The notes below the pieces were generated by a model that saw only the letters and a program-made list of their open reading frames with translations, was not told the DNA's origin and made no database searches. Below are positions 45,278 to 57,803 of a DNA stretch of 64,000 nucleotides, one piece after another; the first letter of the stretch is position 1; every line of letters starts with the position of its first letter. This DNA comes from Polyporus tsugae (lineage: Eukaryota > Basidiomycota > Agaricomycetes > Polyporales > Polyporaceae): positions 7,501-71,500 of the forward strand of contig JAHRBS010000014.1 in assembly GCA_024305745.1 (NCBI GenBank), given 5' to 3'. A program made the translations under genes and the position numbers.

Positions 45278-46942
45278 ATGTCCCAGATGAATAGTGGCCA
45301 GTGTCCGTCGCCTACACCCGCGCCCTTCAACCAGAAATTCTGGAATTATCAAGCTCATGCCCTCCAAGAATCCCTCGTGTTGGCCTCCTTGCCAGCCGCT
45401 CTGTACGGTGCGTGTGAATCCATGTGTTTCTATTCTCCGCCGTCTTGACGTGTTTAATCTAGGCGTATTCACGCTCTTGTGCGCCGCCTCCATCTACGCC
45501 CTAACACAGTGCGTCAGAAGTGTGTCTATTCGACAACGTTGACTGATGGATGCTGCACATAGACGTAGTGGACGTGGTGGAAAAATCCGGATTCCAGCGA
45601 TCGTTCTCGCTCTGGCTCTGCTCACGCTATTCACCTCGACAACAGTGTACGTGGTCTACACGATCCTGTCCGTACAGACCACCATCTTGAACTATCTACT
45701 GTACTCGGCAAATGCTCTGTGGTCGCTCCCTCCATATGAGGCCCTAGAGTTTCCGAGAGCGTCGGAGCTCTACAAAGACTACAGTATGGCTCAAGAGTGT
45801 GCGGGTACCGCTGCACTGACCATCAATGTTCGTCTCTCGCCTTCTCGTCGTGTATATCGACTTCCACATCACTAACACGGTACGCACGCAGATTTTACTG
45901 GGGGACGCAATCGTGTGCTGGAGAGCTTGCGTCCTTTGGCACAGAAGTCGCATAGTCAAGGGCATATGCATAGCGTTCCTTTTGACTACCTTTGGTAAGC
46001 CAGTCACGTCCGACACCCGGGTTCTCTGGCTACCTAATGTATGATTGAACGTCACGATACAGGTTTAGGCATCGTGGACATGACGTTCACTTGTCAGCAG
46101 TCCCTCAAATGGACGCCCGACCGCCATGCCGTCGGGACGGGATCCATGTACTCTGGATTCTCATACGGTGTTGCAGCATCCGTCCTGTCATTCAGCACCA
46201 ACCTTTGTGCGACCGTACTCGTTGGGTACAAGGCATGGTACGTCGCTTCAAGGGGCCCGCATCCGCCCAAACCCGTGTCGCCCACTGACAGGTCCATAAA
46301 AGGGAAGCGAGAAGACGTCTGCGCCAGTACATCGTTGCGGGGCCCGTGGCGTCCCAGGTGGAGAAGGTGTTCGCGCTGCTCTTGGAGTCAGGAGCGGCCT
46401 ACTGCGCTCTCTGGGTGCGCTCTTCATCCTCTCTGCCACATGTTGACCCTGCGAGCGTGAGGTGTGTTGACTACGTCTAGGCCGTCGTCGTCGCCTGGCA
46501 AATAGGCGACTATCAGAAAGAGGTGGAGACGAACGCCGGTAACAACACCTTCTGGGACATCTTCAGCGTCATCATCAACGGCGCCCTCGTGCCGCTCATA
46601 GTACGTCCCATTCGCGCTCCAGTAGCTGATTATGGCTGGATCTCGTCCTCCGCACAGGCTATTTATCCGGCGATCATCATCGTGCTCGTCGCGCTGAACA
46701 GGTCGCACGTCGAGAACGGCATGGCGTCGACCGGCCAAACCAGCTCCAGCGGGGCCTCCATCCGCCTGACCACCGTCCGAGGGGACACGACCCTCGGAAG
46801 CCACTATGACCACCAACCGCCACGGATACCAGAAGTCTTGATAATCGGCGAGCGAGAGTTCGGACTGGGGAGCATCCCTGCCTCTGAGGTGGCGAGCGCG
46901 CATGATGCGAACGACGAGCGGAAGCTGGATGGGGTTATTTAG
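45278..46942 (+). CDS. Seven-helix membrane protein, intact
   Basis: Eight exons on the plus strand. The start MSQMNSGQCPSPTPAPF parallels the MSQT start of the duplicated relatives. Further landmarks: GVFTLLCAASIYALTQCV, IPAIVLALALLTLFTSTTVY, QECAGTAALTINV, ILLGDAIVCWRACVLWHR, SFSTNLCATVLVGYKAW, EKVFALLLESGAAYCALW, VVVAWQIGDY, FWDIFSVIINGALVPLI, and last exon AIYPAIIIVLVALNRSH with a polar tail ending DERKLDGVI. About seven helices with a cytosolic C-terminus are expected. All joins keep frame. It is a different subfamily from the inverted-duplication copies. It lies downstream of and co-directional with the third P450. The recurrence of this family beside P450s is notable, but functional linkage is inference. 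Confidence 0.87.
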
Positions 46943-47711
46943 AGGCTATAGTGGGGGGCAGGCTGCTCTCGCGTTCATGCTACGCTAATGACTATAGGCT
47001 GAAGGCATAGCCCGATTCAACTTGGTCGACGTGTAATATTCGGCCCCTAGACTCACGCATGCACTGTAACATTGAAGAGCCGCGTGCTCTGTACTATACT
47101 ATACTAGGTGTCGTTCACTGCTACTTGAAACTTATAAAGGCGTCGGATCTGGCAGGAGATGTAGAGGTTGGGCAGGCGATACTCCCGTCACGGTAGGGTC
47201 TTACTTGCCATGGTTCGTGTCCTCACGTATACAGCAGGGACGCGGCCGGTTCATGACCCAACTCTCTCATCCCTACACTTAAGCTGCGCGAGAAGATGGT
47301 TGTACATCAACGAAGCGGTTGGAAGGAATGGCACGGTCGCCCTGAGTGCGCTACGTCCCATGGGTGGATTCAACATCCAATGGGCTGGTGACGGGCATGA
47401 ATGCATGATGCATGAGCGTGCTCGATGAACGGCAATGCACACTGACAAAGTTTTCAGCTTCACAGCACGCAACAAGCCGGACAGCGCGCCGTCCCTCTCA
47501 TACCATGGGGCGCACAAAGGCAAAGCGTGTATTCAAAGCCCCGCAATTGCAAAGTCTCTCGTTGGCAACATCGCAACGACTCCCCCAAATCAAGCAAGCA
47601 AGCCTACACCCAAAAATGTACAGTACACAACGTACAACACACCTTTTCTCGGTCCATAAGCCCTCGAAGTCCACAAGCACTATGTAGCACTCAACTCAGT
47701 TCAGTAACTTA
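46943..47711. other. Intergenic between convergent genes
   Basis: No gene seen; small frames here have no support. Confidence 0.5.
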
Positions 47712-50062
47712 TTAATATCGCACGCGATCCGCAAAGCTCAGCCCCTCCGCCGCCATCACCTTCTCCGCCACGCCCGCCGGCAGCGTGTCAAGACAGAGCC
47801 AGCCCTGTGAGCGCTCGATGCGGAAGAACCGGCTCTCGCAGAGCGGCGCACGAAGCTGATAGGTCGGTCCCGGTCCATGTCCGGGGGTAGGGGTGGGCGG
47901 CGGCGGCGGCGGCATGCAAGCAGACCCAGCCGTTGCGAGCGCGTTGGCTGTGGGGGAGAATAGCGGCCGGCCGGGGTCGTCGTGCATGATTTTGAAGAGG
48001 GCGTAGCGGAGCGAGGGGTTCTGCTCGCCGATGCGGCGCGCGAACGCCTCGGCTCGGGAGAGCGTGACGGCGCAGCTGATGTCGCCGTCTGGGTCTTCGT
48101 ACCCGTCGTCGTAGGGTATGCGGTCGAAGGGCACCGACGTCCTGTCCCAATGGAGGACGAACGTCGTGAGCGTGCTCGTGAGCGGGAGGAGCATGGAGAG
48201 GATATCGCGCTAGAAACGCAGTCAGCACGAACGAACGCGCGGGGCATCGCAGTATCAACGACACTCACCGTGACGTATTTCCAGTGACCCGGCTCCTCGA
48301 TTCTCAGCACCAAGTCCGTCACCCCGGCCCACACCTCGTCGTCCGCCATACTGCCTCCAAAGATAGACGTCAGCGCACCCCGCGCCGTCTCCGTCTCCGT
48401 CTCCCGCCTCTTCCGACTCGCGCTGCACGCCGCCACCCTCCCGTCCTTCTCCTTCTCCCTCTCCCGCACCGTCATCCTCCCCTCCGCCCACCACCCCCTC
48501 CCCAGCCCGAGCGTCACGCTCGTCGGCTTCGCGTCCGCCAACACCTTCTGCACAGCGCGCGCCTCCTCCGTGCCCTCGCTCGGCGGCGTGAGCGCCCCGA
48601 TCTCGAGCAGGCGCACCCCGCACGTCAGGCCGAGCGCATACAGCCCCGGGACGAACCCGCGCACGCACGCGAGCGGAGGAAACGAGCTGTACAGCTGGCT
48701 CGTGCGGTTCGCCGCGCGCGTCGCGTGGATGGACGGCATCGGCGGGCGCAGGTCCCGCTTGGGCAGCCCCGAGTCCGTCGAGTCGGAGTCTGGGTCTGGG
48801 TCTGCGGGCATGCACGGGGCGACGGGGGCGCGCACGCCGCAGCCGTCGAACGGGGTGTATACGTAGAGCTCGGTGAGGGCCGGGAACGCGTGCACGAGCG
48901 GGGTCACGGTGGGGACGCTGGCGAGGCGCAGCGCGAGGGTCTTGACGCGCGGGTAGCGGAGCTTGTCTGCGACGGTGACGATGATCGCGTTGCTCGCGCG
49001 CAGCGTCCGGAGAGTGTCCATGCTGTTCGCAAGGAGCGAGATGGGGTCGGGCAGCGCTAAGACGTCTCCTCCCGCCCCGGCGGAACTCATGGCGGGCGTG
49101 GCAGTCGGGGTGGGGAGGCCGTTGAAGAGGCCGGGGACCAGTGCGTTGTTTCCCGCGGGAGTGTCGAGGGGGGCACAAATGACGGAGAACACCCAGTCGT
49201 CGTCGAACTCGATCTCGACGTCCTCAAGGGGCGCTTTGAGGTTTTTGAGGAATGCGCAGCCGCGTGGACCGACGGAATGGATGACGAGGGAGGTCAGATG
49301 GGAGAGGGAAGCAAGACCGTGGTAAATCCGCTTGTCGTGAGTGAGGAGATGTTCGGCGTGTGTTATTCGGAGATGGGTGAGGGTCGAGGCGCAGAGATGG
49401 AGTATTTTCAAGAGCGATGTCGAGGAGGACAGTTGGTGTAGATGGAGCGCAAGGTGTCGCGGTCGTAAGGAGGGGCTCGCGTCCGCCGGCCTTGCGGAGA
49501 GCCTGACCGCTGCGTCCTCGCCCCCGCCATCCTGGAATCTCTCCGTCGCATCCGCCAAGGTCTCTACTTCGTCTTTCTCCATGCGTCCTTCGTCTGGTCG
49601 TCCTCCCTCTTGTCCAACACACCACCTCTCAACGAACCTGGCAAAGCTGTCCACTGCGCTCACCGAGTACAACCGAACACCCTGCCCATCTCGCGGCGGA
49701 GGGATAACAGAAACAGACCTCACCAGAGCTCGGTCGCTTGCGTCCTTCAAGGCACGACATGTCCGGGCGAGGACGGCGATATCGGGGAGGGACAGAGAGG
49801 AAGCGAGGGGCTGAGCGAGAAGAAGAGAGATTGCGGCGACAGCGAGGGATGATCTGCGTGGCCTGGGGAATCGAATGCTTTGTGGTGTGATGGGCTGGTC
49901 GGGTGGGATCCATCTGTGCATGAGAAGGCAGAAACGTGGGCAGGCTGTAGATGGAGCGCCGAGAGCGAGACGACAACGTCCGAGAACGTAAAGGCGAAGA
50001 GGGAAGGAGAGCAGGGCGGAGGCAGAGGGTCGGAGGGAGGGTCGGAAGATAAGTACGAGCAC
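47712..50062 (-). CDS. F-box/LRR-like protein (about 763 or 716 aa)
   Basis: Two exons on the minus strand: 50,062-48,269 and 48,209-47,712, with a 59-bp phase-0 intron (GTGAGT donor). The ATG at 50,062 gives 763 aa; the ATG at 49,921 (MHRWIPPDQP) gives 716 aa and looks more natural because the preceding residues are not protein-like. An N-terminal segment LPDIAVLARTCRALKDAS resembles an F-box, and the following repeats of hydrophobic and Leu-rich strands (LKILHLCASTLTHLRI, HLTSLVIHSVGP) suggest irregular leucine-rich repeats. F-box proteins bring substrates to SCF ubiquitin ligases. Pro-rich and Asp/Ser-rich linkers lie near residues 480 and 700. Fragments of this gene survive at 32.6 and 57.0-57.4 kb, at the ends of the inverted duplication. 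The F-box call is tentative. Confidence 0.75.
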
Positions 50063-50984
50063 AAAGGTGGCAATCGACGCAGCCCAAGCTCCGAGTCCCC
50101 GCTCAGCGCGCGCAACGGCGCTCGATAATCCTTTCCGTCCAGCTCCGCCGTCGACATCGCCTCCATGATCCCCCCTCTTCCTTCACGGCACCAAAGTACT
50201 CGAGAACGCTACTCTATAAGTACTACTTAGTGCTCGGGAAGCACCATCGTCGTCGCTCAAAACCGACGAGAATGCAGAACGGCGGACGGTTCCAATCCGG
50301 AGTCGGCGTATCACTCAGCGACGAAGGGCGGCGGCGACAGCGGCAGCGTACGTACCCTACTGGTCTTAAGTTGCTTGAACTATCCGTCTCAGTCGACAGC
50401 TCTGTACTTCCCACCCCGGGCCGGCTTGATTCTCCTCAGCCGCAGGAATATCACTGCCGATTTTCGACGACGCTTCTCTCGACCAAAGCACTGTAGTTGT
50501 CACAGGTCCTCCTTGATCTACCGTCTTCACCTCGAGTCAGTCTGCGACTGGATGTTCTTGACGGTTCACCGACACTGCGCTCTGTGCGACTAGAGGAAAC
50601 CTGCCAACTCTTTCGTTCAACACCGACTCGGGAATGGATCCTCGGCGCGGAGCGTACTGCGTGCAACATGACATTCTCAATGGATGTTCGGCCTCTGGGG
50701 AAGGTTAGATGGGATCGTGGGTGCTACGCTGTTGCGTATTGCATTGTATGGTGCCTTTCTTTCTTGTTCGTGGGATTGTTTTATTCAGTACGATCTTGAT
50801 TTCACCACTAACTCAGGTCATTATAGTTTGTTCCCTCCGGCCTTACCGCCATCTCCCTCCTCTCGCCTCCAAAGCTCTAATATATTCCTTTCGTCGCAAA
50901 TTTATTTATTTACGCCCTTCAGCATACGCACGCGTGACTGTCCGGCTTCAGAGGCTGCTCCTATCACTCGATCTGTCCGTCGTA
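50063..50984. other. Intergenic
   Basis: Promoter region of the F-box-like gene and upstream flank of the Hsp70 remnant. No gene recognised; a possible 5' exon of the F-box-like gene starting near 50,166 cannot be excluded. Confidence 0.4.
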
Positions 50985-51710
50985 GGATGCCTGACCGTTT
51001 CATCAACGGGCTCAAGCAACGTGCGTTAGCCGCCTCACCTCTGGTTCACTGCGAGCATGCTAACTGCACCCTCTCCTAGTGAAGGACCATCAAGATTGAC
51101 CCCCTTGTCGACGGCGGTCTCCGCTCCGAGGAGCTCTGCGAGAACAATCCATGCTCGAGCCCCTCGAAAAGGTGCCCCGAGACGCGAAGATCGCAGGCCT
51201 AAGTGCACGAGATCGTCGTCGTTGGTTACTCCACACGGACCCTCTTTACCAGCCTCCTCTACGGCTTCTTCAATGGTAAGCAGCCAACTACGCTCCAGCG
51301 CATCAACCCCAACTCGGCCGGTGCATACAGGACGGCCCTCAGATCCTCCACTCTCCCAAGGAATGCGTCCGACAAACCACAACAGCAAGATGTCCCCCTT
51401 CTCGACATGGCCCGCCTCTCTCGGAATCGATATCGTCAGCGGAGCCGTTACATCCGTCCTGAACAGTCACATCACGATCCCGACAAGGAACACTCAGACG
51501 CCTTCCGATAGCCATCCCGGATTGCTCACCGACGTCTACGAGGGCAACCGCGCGCGCACGAAGGACAACCCCCGCCTCGGCCGTCTCGTACTCGCCAACA
51601 TTTCCTTCCACGAGGCATACTTCAGATCGAAGCCACCTTCGGCATGTACGCAGACCAGCACGTCACCGTGTTCGGTGAAAGAATAGCGGGCCTAGGCGAT
51701 ACTACCGCCG
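50985..51710 (+). pseudogene. Hsp70 pseudogene fragment
   Basis: Pieces in all three plus frames follow the Hsp70 order: a CEHANCTLS segment (cf. the ACERAKRTLS region), IDPLVDGGLRSEELC, VHEIVVVGYSTRTLF then FFNGK, INPNSAGAY, ASLGIDIVSGAVTSVLNSHI, a VYEGNRARTKDNPRLG segment and IEATFGMYAD. These correspond to the second half of the nucleotide-binding domain and the start of the substrate-binding domain. The frame changes several times and stops occur between pieces. A possible intron starts after FFNG. The N-terminal ATPase half is absent. It ends near a 13-base G run at about 51,719. Confidence 0.75.
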
Positions 51711-52255
51711 CACGCTGGGGGGGGGGGGGACCGTCGCGACCGTCACTCCCCTGTACGTTTCGCTATCCTGTGGTTTTGCGGGCTGAATGATGGCGCTCGA
51801 AATGCGGCCAAGGAAGTGCGCGTGACTTTGCGCAGGGACTGGCCCCGAGCCTGGGATGCTGATGGTTCTCGTTCTGTGTTGGGAAAACGTGACAGGGAAG
51901 CTCGTTTGAGCAGGACGGGCGGCCTTGTGGCGGCGAGGTGGACACGTCGGTGGGCAGAGGAGGGCCGAGGCGGCCATGGGGGAGCGCGGGCGCTGGAAGG
52001 TCCGACTCGAGTAGTCGAGGCCCGGGAAGTGGGTGGGGCCCGGGAGGGATCCAGCGTCGGTTTGGCGTCCATTTCGTCTGGGTGTGCACACTCTCGCTTG
52101 CGCCATGCGATATATAATGATGTACACGGCACCGAATTGACCCAGGGATCACGTTCAACGTGCGATTCGTATCGGCGACTGGAACGACGAGGAACCGGAA
52201 TACAGGCGAGGCTCTACTTTCGGTGGGCTCTGCGTACGGTACGGCAGATATAGAG
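51711..52255. other. Intergenic, G-homopolymer and start of right arm
   Basis: A run of about 13 G at 51,719-51,731. From about 52,040 the sequence matches the inner end of the inverted duplication (near 36,960-37,075). Confidence 0.6.
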
Positions 52256-53932
52256 CTAGGCGATCTCGTCCGCCTTCCATTCCTTGCTTGTACGCGTGCT
52301 CGCATCCTCCACGCCGTCTCCGCATCTTGGGCCCTGTCCGTCTGAGTCGATCACCAACACCTCTGACATCCGACGTGATGTGCTCTCGCTGGTCATCGTC
52401 GTGTTGACCGCAAAGGTGATGTGGGGAGTCGGCAGAGACGAGAGGTGCTGCGAGAGCCCTTTCTCCATGTGCGACCTGTTAAGTGCGACGAGCACGATGA
52501 TGATCGTGGGGTAGATGGCCTATGAGAAGCGTAATGACCCCGACCGGGCCCCAAGAAGGAGAAAGTTGAATGAGTCATGGCAGGCTCACGACTGACTTGG
52601 TGCTCGGACTGGACGTACGATCACAGGTACTAGCGCCCCATTGAAAAGGACGCCAAAAACGTCGAAGAAGCTGACCTCTACGCCGGTAGTCACATTTGAG
52701 GGAATATCTGGGATGATCTGGTAAGCCACGACGACGCCCTGATTGTACTACTGGTTAGTGCTCGCTTTTTACGAACGATGATGTAGTAGGCTGTGTGATA
52801 GTAAGTAGTACGATGAAGACGACTCACCCAGATGGCACAATAGAATGCGCCAGATTCGATGAGCAGAGCAAACAGTTTCTCCACCTGAGATCCGGCTACA
52901 AGGTATCCACGGAGACGTCTCCTTGACTTCCTGGAAAGAATTACTGTCAGCCGCGAGATCGGACTTGATAGGGCCCATAACATACCATGCCTTGTATCCC
53001 ACGAGAAGTGTTGCCAATATGTTTGTGCTGAGAGAGAGCACGCAGGTAGCAATTCCAATCGGAACGCCCACATACATGGATCCATACTGTTCAAGATTTT
53101 GACAGGTCCCAGTGGTGTCAATAACTCCGAGAACTGCGTGGCAAGCATCACACAACGTGAGAATATTGGATATGGAGTGAATGACCGGAGAAGCTGACCA
53201 AATGTCGCGAGCAAGAAGACACCACAGACGACTTTTACAATATGATTTTTGTGCCAGATGGTGCACACTCTCCAGCATACAATTGCGTCTCCCAGTGTGA
53301 TCTGTGGAGAAAGACCGAGTTGGAAAAAGCGATGGATGTCAGTCAAATCAAAGGGAGACCAACGTTGATTGTGAGTGAGGCAGTGGAGGCACAAGTTTGC
53401 AGCAGTGTGTAGTCTTTGACCAACCCCAGAGCCGCAGCCGTGGGATAGTCGATGGAAACACTAGTACCAGTGTCCCACGGGTCATTCACGGACCATATGT
53501 AGGTTTCCAGAATGATAGATCGAGAATAAAGAGCGTAGGCGACGACGTATATCGTCGTGGAGGTGAAAAGCGTAAGAATTGTCAGACAGAGGATGATTGC
53601 GATAGGCTGTGTCCTCCTAGTACCGCGGCGTCTGCGGCCGGAGTGTGCATGATGATACCAAATAAACAGATTGAATGCAGATGCATTTAAATAGATAGGA
53701 CGTACTGCTTAAGAGCGAGAACTGAAAACAGCGAGAGAACTGTGAGCACGCCTAGTTGCAGACTTCAGTAGGCTGGATCAACGATTGATCATGGATGTTA
53801 CATACCATACAACCCCCCGAGCAAGCCAAATGTGACAAAGATCTCTTCAATATAGGCGGCGTTAGATGAATATGCATCTTGGTCAAACGTCACAGATGGA
53901 GCCGGGCACTGGGCAGCCTTCGTCTGAGACAT
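52256..53932 (-). CDS. Seven-helix membrane protein, intact duplicate
   Basis: Eight minus-strand exons starting MSQTKAAQCPAPSVTFDQDA at 53,932. Landmarks in order: GVLTVLSLFSVLALKQYV, AIILCLTILTLFTSTTIY, the intact WDTG codon that is a stop in the left copy, TCASTASLTINV, ITLGDAIVCWRVCTIWHKN, VLSLSTNILATLLVGYKAW, QVEKLFALLIESGAFYCAIW, GVVVAYQI, FFDVFGVLFNGALVPVI, and AIYPTIIIVLVALNRSHMEKG with a tail ending KEWKADEIA (stop at 52,256). All joins keep frame. About seven helices are expected. It is probably the functional member of the duplicated pair; function unknown. Confidence 0.87.
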
Positions 53933-56900
53933 GTAAGGATGTTGAGCGAGAGAGAACGAACAATCTAGGGGGGGATATCGTGAGTGTTAGGACTCGGGCA
54001 AGCTCTCGTATATGTACTCGAATGGTGCACTCACCCAGCCGCTGCACTTATCATGGCAGTGAATTGCCTCCGGACGCGACTAGCGGCGAGTGATCGTAAG
54101 AGTTGACCGGCAAGCACGATGTTCCTGATAACTCGTTGAACTGCCAGTGACTCTGACACTCAGAAGAATGCGCCGGGAGATGCACGGAAGGTGATATGAT
54201 ATCGATGGGCTCGCTGAGCCTCGCGTAAATGAAAAGCGACCATTGGCGTGCATCTATCGCGCTCTCCAGACCTTTGAAGAAGACGACTTTCGAATACGTT
54301 GAAAAAAATGATAATGTTTCGCACCGTTTGAGACCGATATTGGGCGACCTTGAGCGAGGGGAGCAGCCCTATTCTTGCCGGACGGTATTCGAACTTTGAA
54401 GACGGGATCGTTGACTAGCGTTGCACTGCCATTTGTCGAATCGAATCAGCGGGCACTCACCAGTGGCCACAAGTCGCGAGCACCTCCAGCTTCTGTTCGA
54501 GACTGTCCAAACGGTGCATCTCCGATGACATCTGTCACCGGTCACCGGCCACGGAAAAAGTACTGTAGATACATACCACATGGACAAAGGTCAATGGAAG
54601 CCTGAAACAGCCTCGATGAGCAAGCGAAAAGGAAATGTTTCAACTGCTTTGGTCCGGAAGGACCACACGCAGGGAAAGGTGACCTGCTGAGAAAGAACTT
54701 GGGGTTGTCCGAGTCGCAAGTCGGCCGTACACGTCGGATCCGACCGGCGAGCGGCGAGGTGGTGAGCGATTCCCTTGACTCGGTAACCTGTATAATGCAC
54801 AGTGAGCCCACGCAGTACGTATAGTATCACTAGTACCATGGCAGACCTCCGGGCGCGGACGTGAGGTATGGGCCGCCAATATGGTTCTGTTGGTAGGACA
54901 GAGGTACACCTAGATCTATGGTGAAGACAATGATGCTAATAGCAGTCCGGACGGGATAGATCAGACGAACGAGGACTGCACTCCGAGTCGGATGTACCAC
55001 CGTCAATGTGCCAGTGGACGATGTGGCGTTTCAGACTCCGATGTGCCACAATGGTCCCCGACGCTCTCTGAGTCTTGAGCTACTCCGACTCTCAAGCATT
55101 ACCTGTAATTGCGCCTTCAACGTAGTCATCGATCAACGTTTCAACATACATTCCATTCGACGCTTTAGAGGCTCTGGAGCATATCCGTACGTGGTCTATT
55201 CAATCTCTGCATTTCCCCTCTGACGACTCGTGTCGGTGTCAGTTTTACGCCGGGTCTATTACCGAAATGATTACCGACTTGGTAGTCCACTGACCTAAGG
55301 GGAACGACTATGAATCGGATGTCAGGGTTTTGAAGAAGATTTAGGTGAGGGGGCCACTAAGATGGAGAACGAAACTTCCAGGAAATCACGTCCGAGCGAG
55401 TGCCAATGTCCTCTGTCATTCCGCCTGCAGGGACCCTATCGCCGCCCCAAGGTCACAACGCGCCAAGCCGTCCGCGGTCTGCCGGCTGTGGTATTCTAGA
55501 CAGTTTTCGTCACTGAAAAAAGTCGCTGATGGTCATGGTCGGTCTTTGTCCTGGCGGACCTACCCTCGGACCTGGACTTCGGGCACGTACAAGGCAACGT
55601 ATCACATCCACACCGGGTTTGGTTTGGGAGCTGAGGCGATATCCATATCCTTTTGACAATTCCCTGTGTTGCAGACCCTCCGTAGACACGCACGACCTGC
55701 GCGACGGCGCGGACCACTGGCAGGTATGTATCCGCGACTTCTGCCCAAGTCAGGTGCTTCACTGATGGGCAGAGGATATGCTCTGACGGACCTTGGTTGC
55801 ACCGTAGTGGCGGCGATTACGAACTGATTGCGAGCTATGTACATCCCGCGTGGCAGATACCCGATTCTCCGCGGCGCATCGGACGTTGGAGACCATCAAG
55901 TTTTCATCGGTGCGTCAAGTCAATGCCGTCACCCCCATTCTTGCTGGCAGATAGATTATGGGTGGAGATATTTGCCGTTTACTCATGCTCCATCCCATCC
56001 AGCAATTGTCAAGCATATATTCGACCCTACAGTTCCTTGGGCGAGTTCTCGATGTCTAGGTGCGTTCACGTGCTGGAAATAAGCAGGTATATGCGCTTAC
56101 GGGCGGGCGCACAGGCATTCGAAGTAGGCGGAAATGGCATCCCTCGCTAAATACTCCAACAACAGGCCCTTGGCGACCTTCACATCGTCCACGGTAGTCC
56201 TCATTTTTCGCTTGTTTTTAACGTTGGTCTGGTGATGACCATGTACACGTAGGCACATGCTCCATATTTGAACTCATTCACTTGGGAGTCGCCTTCTTCT
56301 TTACCTGCCGCATCATGGGGAGCTGCTCGTGGTCTGTCTTGCAGCACGCATAGACTGACTTTGACCTCAGGCTCGGTCCCAGGACCCGGTAATGCAAAAT
56401 ACCCCTCATCCCCTTCCTTCCGCACGCCCAACAAGTGTAGCATGATCTCCAGTCCATTCTCCCGTTTTCCTCTACCTCTCTCTGCTCTACTTGCGTCGCT
56501 GACGCGCACATTTTTGTTTCCTTGAGCGGACGACAAGCCAGGAACCCGGCCGCGAGCACTGGAGTGACGGGTACGCCCATCGCCGCGTTTCATGTGGCAT
56601 CGTGCCTGAGCGTCGACTGACCGCTTTGGAACACAAACTCATGGAGGCACGACTGCCGGCTGGCGGAGTCAACTTGCTCACTCCCGAGGAACTCGTACAC
56701 GACATTCATCCCGCCCAGCCACCGCGGTCTCGATTGCGTTATGAACTTAGGACCTCCACCTCGGAAGATCCAGCCGGTCGGTCATACACGCGCTCATGCA
56801 GAACCTCGAGTTGCGGCTACTGTACATGTACATCAAGTGCGTCCTCATTAATCGCACATATTTAGGAAGACACTCATTTTCCCCCTCAGTTGCAGTCACA

Positions 56901-56967
56901 CGGACGATCGACAGCCCGAGTGGTCAGATACATGATGCCGTAAATCCGATCCGGACGTGAAAGCGGC
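53933..56967. other. Duplicated non-coding spacer
   Basis: About 3 kb without a recognised gene. It is the inverted counterpart of 32.7-35.1 kb, and the small frames on both strands are not conserved between the two copies. Confidence 0.6.
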
Positions 56968-57440
56968 TCAACTCGCGATCGTCCGAGGTGAATTTACGTC
57001 CGCCAACACCTTCTGCACCGCGCGCGCCCCCTCCGTGCCCTCGCTCAGCGGCGGGAGCCCAATCTCGACATAGCGCGCCGCGCAAGTCAGGCCGAGCGTG
57101 TACAGCCCGCGCACGAACCTGCGGGGCGGGAAGGATCTGTACCGTTCGTTTGTGCGGCTCGCCTCGCGCGCGAGGACGAGCACGGTGATCTGAGAAACCC
57201 TCATCCTGGCGCGGATGGGCCTACACCTAGAGCTTTGCCATGTCGAACTTAACGCGCGTACGAGCGGAGTGACGGTGGGCACGCCGGCAAGGCAGAGTGC
57301 CAGGGTTTTGACGCGCGGGTAACGGAGCTTGTCCGCGCCGGGGACGATGATCGTGTTGCTCGCGCGGAGCCTCCAGATGGTCGCCGTGCTGTTCGCGAGG
57401 AGCGAGAGGCGGTAAGAACACTCCTCGGACTCGGAGTGGG
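56968..57440 (-). pseudogene. F-box/LRR-like gene fragment, right copy
   Basis: A minus-strand frame with LRASNTIIVPGADKLRYPRV, TLALCLAGVPTVTPLV, FVRGLYTLGLTC and EGTEGARAVQKVLADV aligns with the middle of the intact gene (LRASNAIIVTVADKLRYPRV, RGFVPGLYALGLTC). The beginning and end of the gene are missing, and a block between VTPLV and RSFPP is rearranged. It is a truncated pseudogene at the outer end of the inverted duplication. Confidence 0.8.
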
Positions 57441-57803
57441 ACCGTTTTCTATTGTTCCCCAAATAAGGAACCCTATTGTGTAATTGGCTGCACAAGCTTA
57501 TAACTTGCGCGCTTGCAGGTCCAACTGGATTTATCACCTCTCTCTGACCACGACGGAAGCTTGAGGTTGACTCTCCGAGTCGGTACACTGTCCAGCTCAC
57601 TGCTTACCACTTCCTTTACATCCCGGTCACTACCGTCTGTCCTTGTGCCATCATCGATGATCCTAGCTCCAACATTCACACTAAATTCAACAGGTTCAAC
57701 TTGATTTTTTGAAGAGTTGATCTTCGGACTCCCCCGCCGTCTCGACCACCTCAAGCAGTGGTCCCCAATTCCATATAACCCGCTCGCCGTACCCTCAAGA
57801 GCC

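Larger units (their letters stand above)
52040..57080 (-). repeat. Inverted segmental duplication, right arm
   Basis: Reverse-complement counterpart of 32,570-37,075. It keeps the intact membrane-protein gene (52,256-53,932), the spacer (for example the ATTTGCCGTTTACTCATGC segment near 55,966) and a longer remnant of the F-box-like gene. Edges are approximate. Confidence 0.85.
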
